The notes under the pieces: generated by a model | Databases searched by the model: none | The model's input: the letters and a program-made list of their open reading frames with translations, nothing else | Told to the model about the DNA's origin: nothing | Program-made: the position numbers and the translations under genes | Source: Anaerosporobacter mobilis DSM 15930 | Lineage (GTDB): Bacteria > Bacillota > Clostridia > Lachnospirales > Lachnospiraceae | Reading direction: 5' to 3' | Assembly: GCF_900142955.1 (NCBI RefSeq) | Contig: NZ_FRCP01000007.1 | Location: 294,104-358,103, forward strand | Length of the DNA stretch: 64,000 nucleotides | In this document: positions 63,756 to 64,000 of the stretch, one piece after another | Numbering within the stretch: position 1 is the first letter of the stretch | Layout: every line of letters begins with the position of its first letter

Positions 63756-64000
63756 TTGGTTAAGCCCTCGACCTATTAGTAACAGTCAACTGCATGTGTT
63801 ACCACACTTCCATCTCTGTCCTATCAACCTGATCGTCTTTCAGGGGTCTTACTAGCTTGTGCTATGGGATATCTTATCTTGAGGGGGGCTTCACGCTTAG
63901 ATGCCTTCAGCGTTTATCCCTTCCAAACTTGGCTACTCGGCCATGCACTTGGTAGTGCAACCGATACACCAGAGGTTCGTCCAACCCGGTCCTCTCGTAC
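63756..64000 (-). rRNA. 23S ribosomal RNA, 3' end (partial)
   Basis: The reverse complement from 64000 to about 63756 matches the 3' part of 23S rRNA: it enters at the sarcin-ricin loop (AGTACGAGAGGACCGG in the intact gene) and ends with GGTCGAGGGCTTAACC. About 245 bases are in the window; the rest lies beyond 64000. The exact 3' end is approximate to within a few bases. No 5S gene follows it before the terminator. Confidence 0.97.

Overview
The window looks like a low-GC Gram-positive anaerobe of the Clostridia, most likely Lachnospiraceae (Lachnoclostridium/Clostridium phytofermentans type). The basis is AT-rich sequence with GGAGG ribosome sites, a biotin-dependent Na+-pumping decarboxylase operon, sporulation genes (gerW/ytfJ, spoVK-like), an Asp23-FakA-RecG-L28 cluster and a large BadF/HgdC-type activase. 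No phage, insertion sequence, CRISPR array or tRNA gene was seen. Most genes are on the minus strand.

Layout. 1-1398: a partial TauE/SafE permease and a small helical protein on the plus strand. 1435-6944 (minus): an operon of a 12S/MmdA-like carboxyltransferase, an OadG-like lipoprotein, a biotin carrier, OadB and an OadA/5S-like carboxyltransferase; together these could couple decarboxylation or transcarboxylation to Na+ export. 7411-10986 (minus): D,D-carboxypeptidase, TspO/MBR protein and a SpoVK-like AAA ATPase. 11225-28338 (minus): a 17-kb type IV pilus operon, pilB-pilT-pilC-pilA-pilD-pilMN fusion-pilO followed by four pseudopilin/PilX-like proteins and a 1500-residue surface protein; it has its own sigma-A-like promoter at 28403-28431.

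28855-36152: recG, fakA (DAK), asp23, rpmB, gerW, DUF2953 and a small unknown, plus a 45-residue membrane protein on the plus strand. Between recG and fakA lies a non-coding stretch with a 70-bp near-perfect inverted repeat and about 2.5 tandem 65-bp repeats carrying GNRA-type hairpins. 36350-42957: a 469-residue unknown, pyruvate kinase, a rhomboid-fold protein with a zinc ribbon, CorA, and a LysM protein with a collagen-like repeat. The corA leader has a consensus promoter, a 37-codon upstream reading frame, and a hairpin whose 5' arm lies inside that frame and whose 3' arm is just before the corA ribosome site.

43324-47562 (plus): a 1412-residue double activase protein with its own promoter and an unusual leader. 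47753-52850 (minus): a Gld-like ABC exporter (ATPase, permease, GldG-like, DUF4340). 52992-63354 (minus): ung, hisF-hisH, a zinc-ribbon protein with acidic repeats, a sirtuin-like protein lacking the usual catalytic His, cheV, a glutaredoxin-like protein, an arylsulfotransferase-family protein, yaaA and bcp. A decayed gene fragment sits at 61847-62011. The window ends inside the 3' end of a 23S rRNA gene on the minus strand, with no 5S gene directly after it.

Strongest leads: the corA leader (upstream frame plus hairpin), the hybrid transcarboxylase/Na+-pump operon, the pilus operon with its giant tail protein, the repeat cluster upstream of recG, and the degenerate sirtuin.
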